Translations under genes and position numbers: made by a program
The notes under the pieces: model-generated
Seen by the model: only the letters and a program-made list of their open reading frames with translations
What the model was told of the DNA's origin: nothing
Database searches by the model: none
Shown: positions 63,676-64,000 of the stretch, in pieces
How positions within the stretch are numbered: position 1 is the first letter of the stretch
Layout: each line of letters begins with the position of its first letter
NCBI RefSeq assembly: GCF_003177035.1
Contig: NZ_CP029488.1
Span: forward strand, 3,416,501 to 3,480,500
Reading direction: 5' to 3'
Source: Salinisphaera sp. LB1
GTDB lineage: Bacteria; Pseudomonadota; Gammaproteobacteria; Nevskiales; Salinisphaeraceae
Length of the DNA: 64,000 nucleotides

Positions 63676-64000
63676 CTATAGCGTGTGCGTCGGCCGCTCG
63701 CTTTCGAGCTGCCCTGCCAGCAGTGTTTCGATACGTTGCTGAATCTTGATGCCATCGGGCTCGGCAAACTGCACCCCGATGCCGGGCGGGCGCTGCGTGC
63801 CCGGAAGCGACACCCACACGATGCGGCCAGCCACGGTCACGCGTTCATCCTGCTCCTTGAGATGGAGCAGGAGAAAGACTTCCGCGCCCAGATCGAAATG
63901 CATGTCCAGCAGGTGCGGCTGCCCCACGAAAAGCCCGCCGTTGCGGATGAAGGGCATGTACGCCTCGTATAGCGCGCGGTTGCTGGGCACGTCGAAACGT
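63676..64000 (-). CDS. PilZ-domain protein (N-terminus cut by window edge)
   Basis: About 108 codons are visible; the frame stays open to the edge, so an internal GTG at 63990 is probably not the start. The PilZ domain pattern of type IV pilus PilZ is clear: YEAYMPFIRNGGLFVGQP, then VFLLLHLKEQDERVTVAGRI and GIGVQFAEPDG. The RxxxR c-di-GMP motif is not seen in the visible part, which is usual for the pilus-type PilZ. In many gammaproteobacteria pilZ lies near tmk and holB, which would be just outside the window. Confidence 0.85.
   Translation of the reverse strand, partial: RFDVPSNRALYEAYMPFIRNGGLFVGQPHLLDMHFDLGAEVFLLLHLKEQDERVTVAGRIVWVSLPGTQRPPGIGVQFAEPDGIKIQQRIETLLAGQLESERPTHTL

Overview
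The window is GC-rich, densely packed bacterial chromosome. It carries a split type II secretion locus, PurE/PurK, GloA, AmiD, FadE, HrpA, RecQ and PnuC-type genes, which together indicate a gammaproteobacterium. The gene set and base composition resemble Salinisphaera and relatives; that genus is an inference from memory, not a search result. No insertion sequence, prophage, CRISPR array or rRNA was seen. The one tRNA is a Leu(UAG) tRNA. Both ends cut genes: gspE on the left and a PilZ-domain gene on the right.

Layout. 1-7.3 kb: type II secretion, gspC-gspD-gspE on the minus strand, divergent from gspA-gspB. 7.3-20.7 kb: mostly housekeeping genes (DUF2845 protein, gloA, tRNA-Leu, an orphan response regulator with a degenerate receiver, gph, a MATE pump, an MmcB-like protein, lemA with two TPM-domain genes, purEK, a FUSC protein, a repeat-containing secreted protein, amiD, a thioesterase). 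20.7-31.8 kb: hrpA, an IalB-like protein, acpH, a GNAT acetyltransferase, beta-carbonic anhydrase, then a secreted phospholipase C/acid phosphatase-like enzyme, a Tat-type multicopper oxidase and a SatP-type acetate transporter. 32.1-32.3 kb: a free-standing promoter-hairpins-terminator unit that looks like an unannotated small RNA. 32.5-39.2 kb: monooxygenase, Fe-alcohol dehydrogenase, and an envelope-type group (GT2, ThuA-like, Kdo hydroxylase, sugar-transfer ATP-grasp). 39.3-40.7 kb: a TPP-riboswitch-controlled PnuC-family transporter with a NadR-like kinase, probably thiamine salvage. 40.8-48.2 kb: amino-acid oxidoreductase, CDF metal exporter, a 1-kb stretch without a gene, and bifunctional putA lacking the DNA-binding domain. 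48.4-55.2 kb: four co-directional genes (large PLP decarboxylase, nitrilase-family amidase, ATP-grasp ligase, C45 Ntn-hydrolase) that look like an uncharacterised amine-conjugate pathway. 55.4-62.6 kb: a continuous minus-strand block (CBS protein, YbaY-MliC lipoprotein, tag, a 44-aa ORF, recQ, trhA, fadE), with a divergent TetR gene and the PilZ gene at the edge.

The items most worth following are the 48.4-55.2 kb enzyme cluster, the TPP riboswitch/PnuT/kinase unit with its overlapping micro-ORF, and the orphan small RNA candidate at 32.16-32.33 kb.
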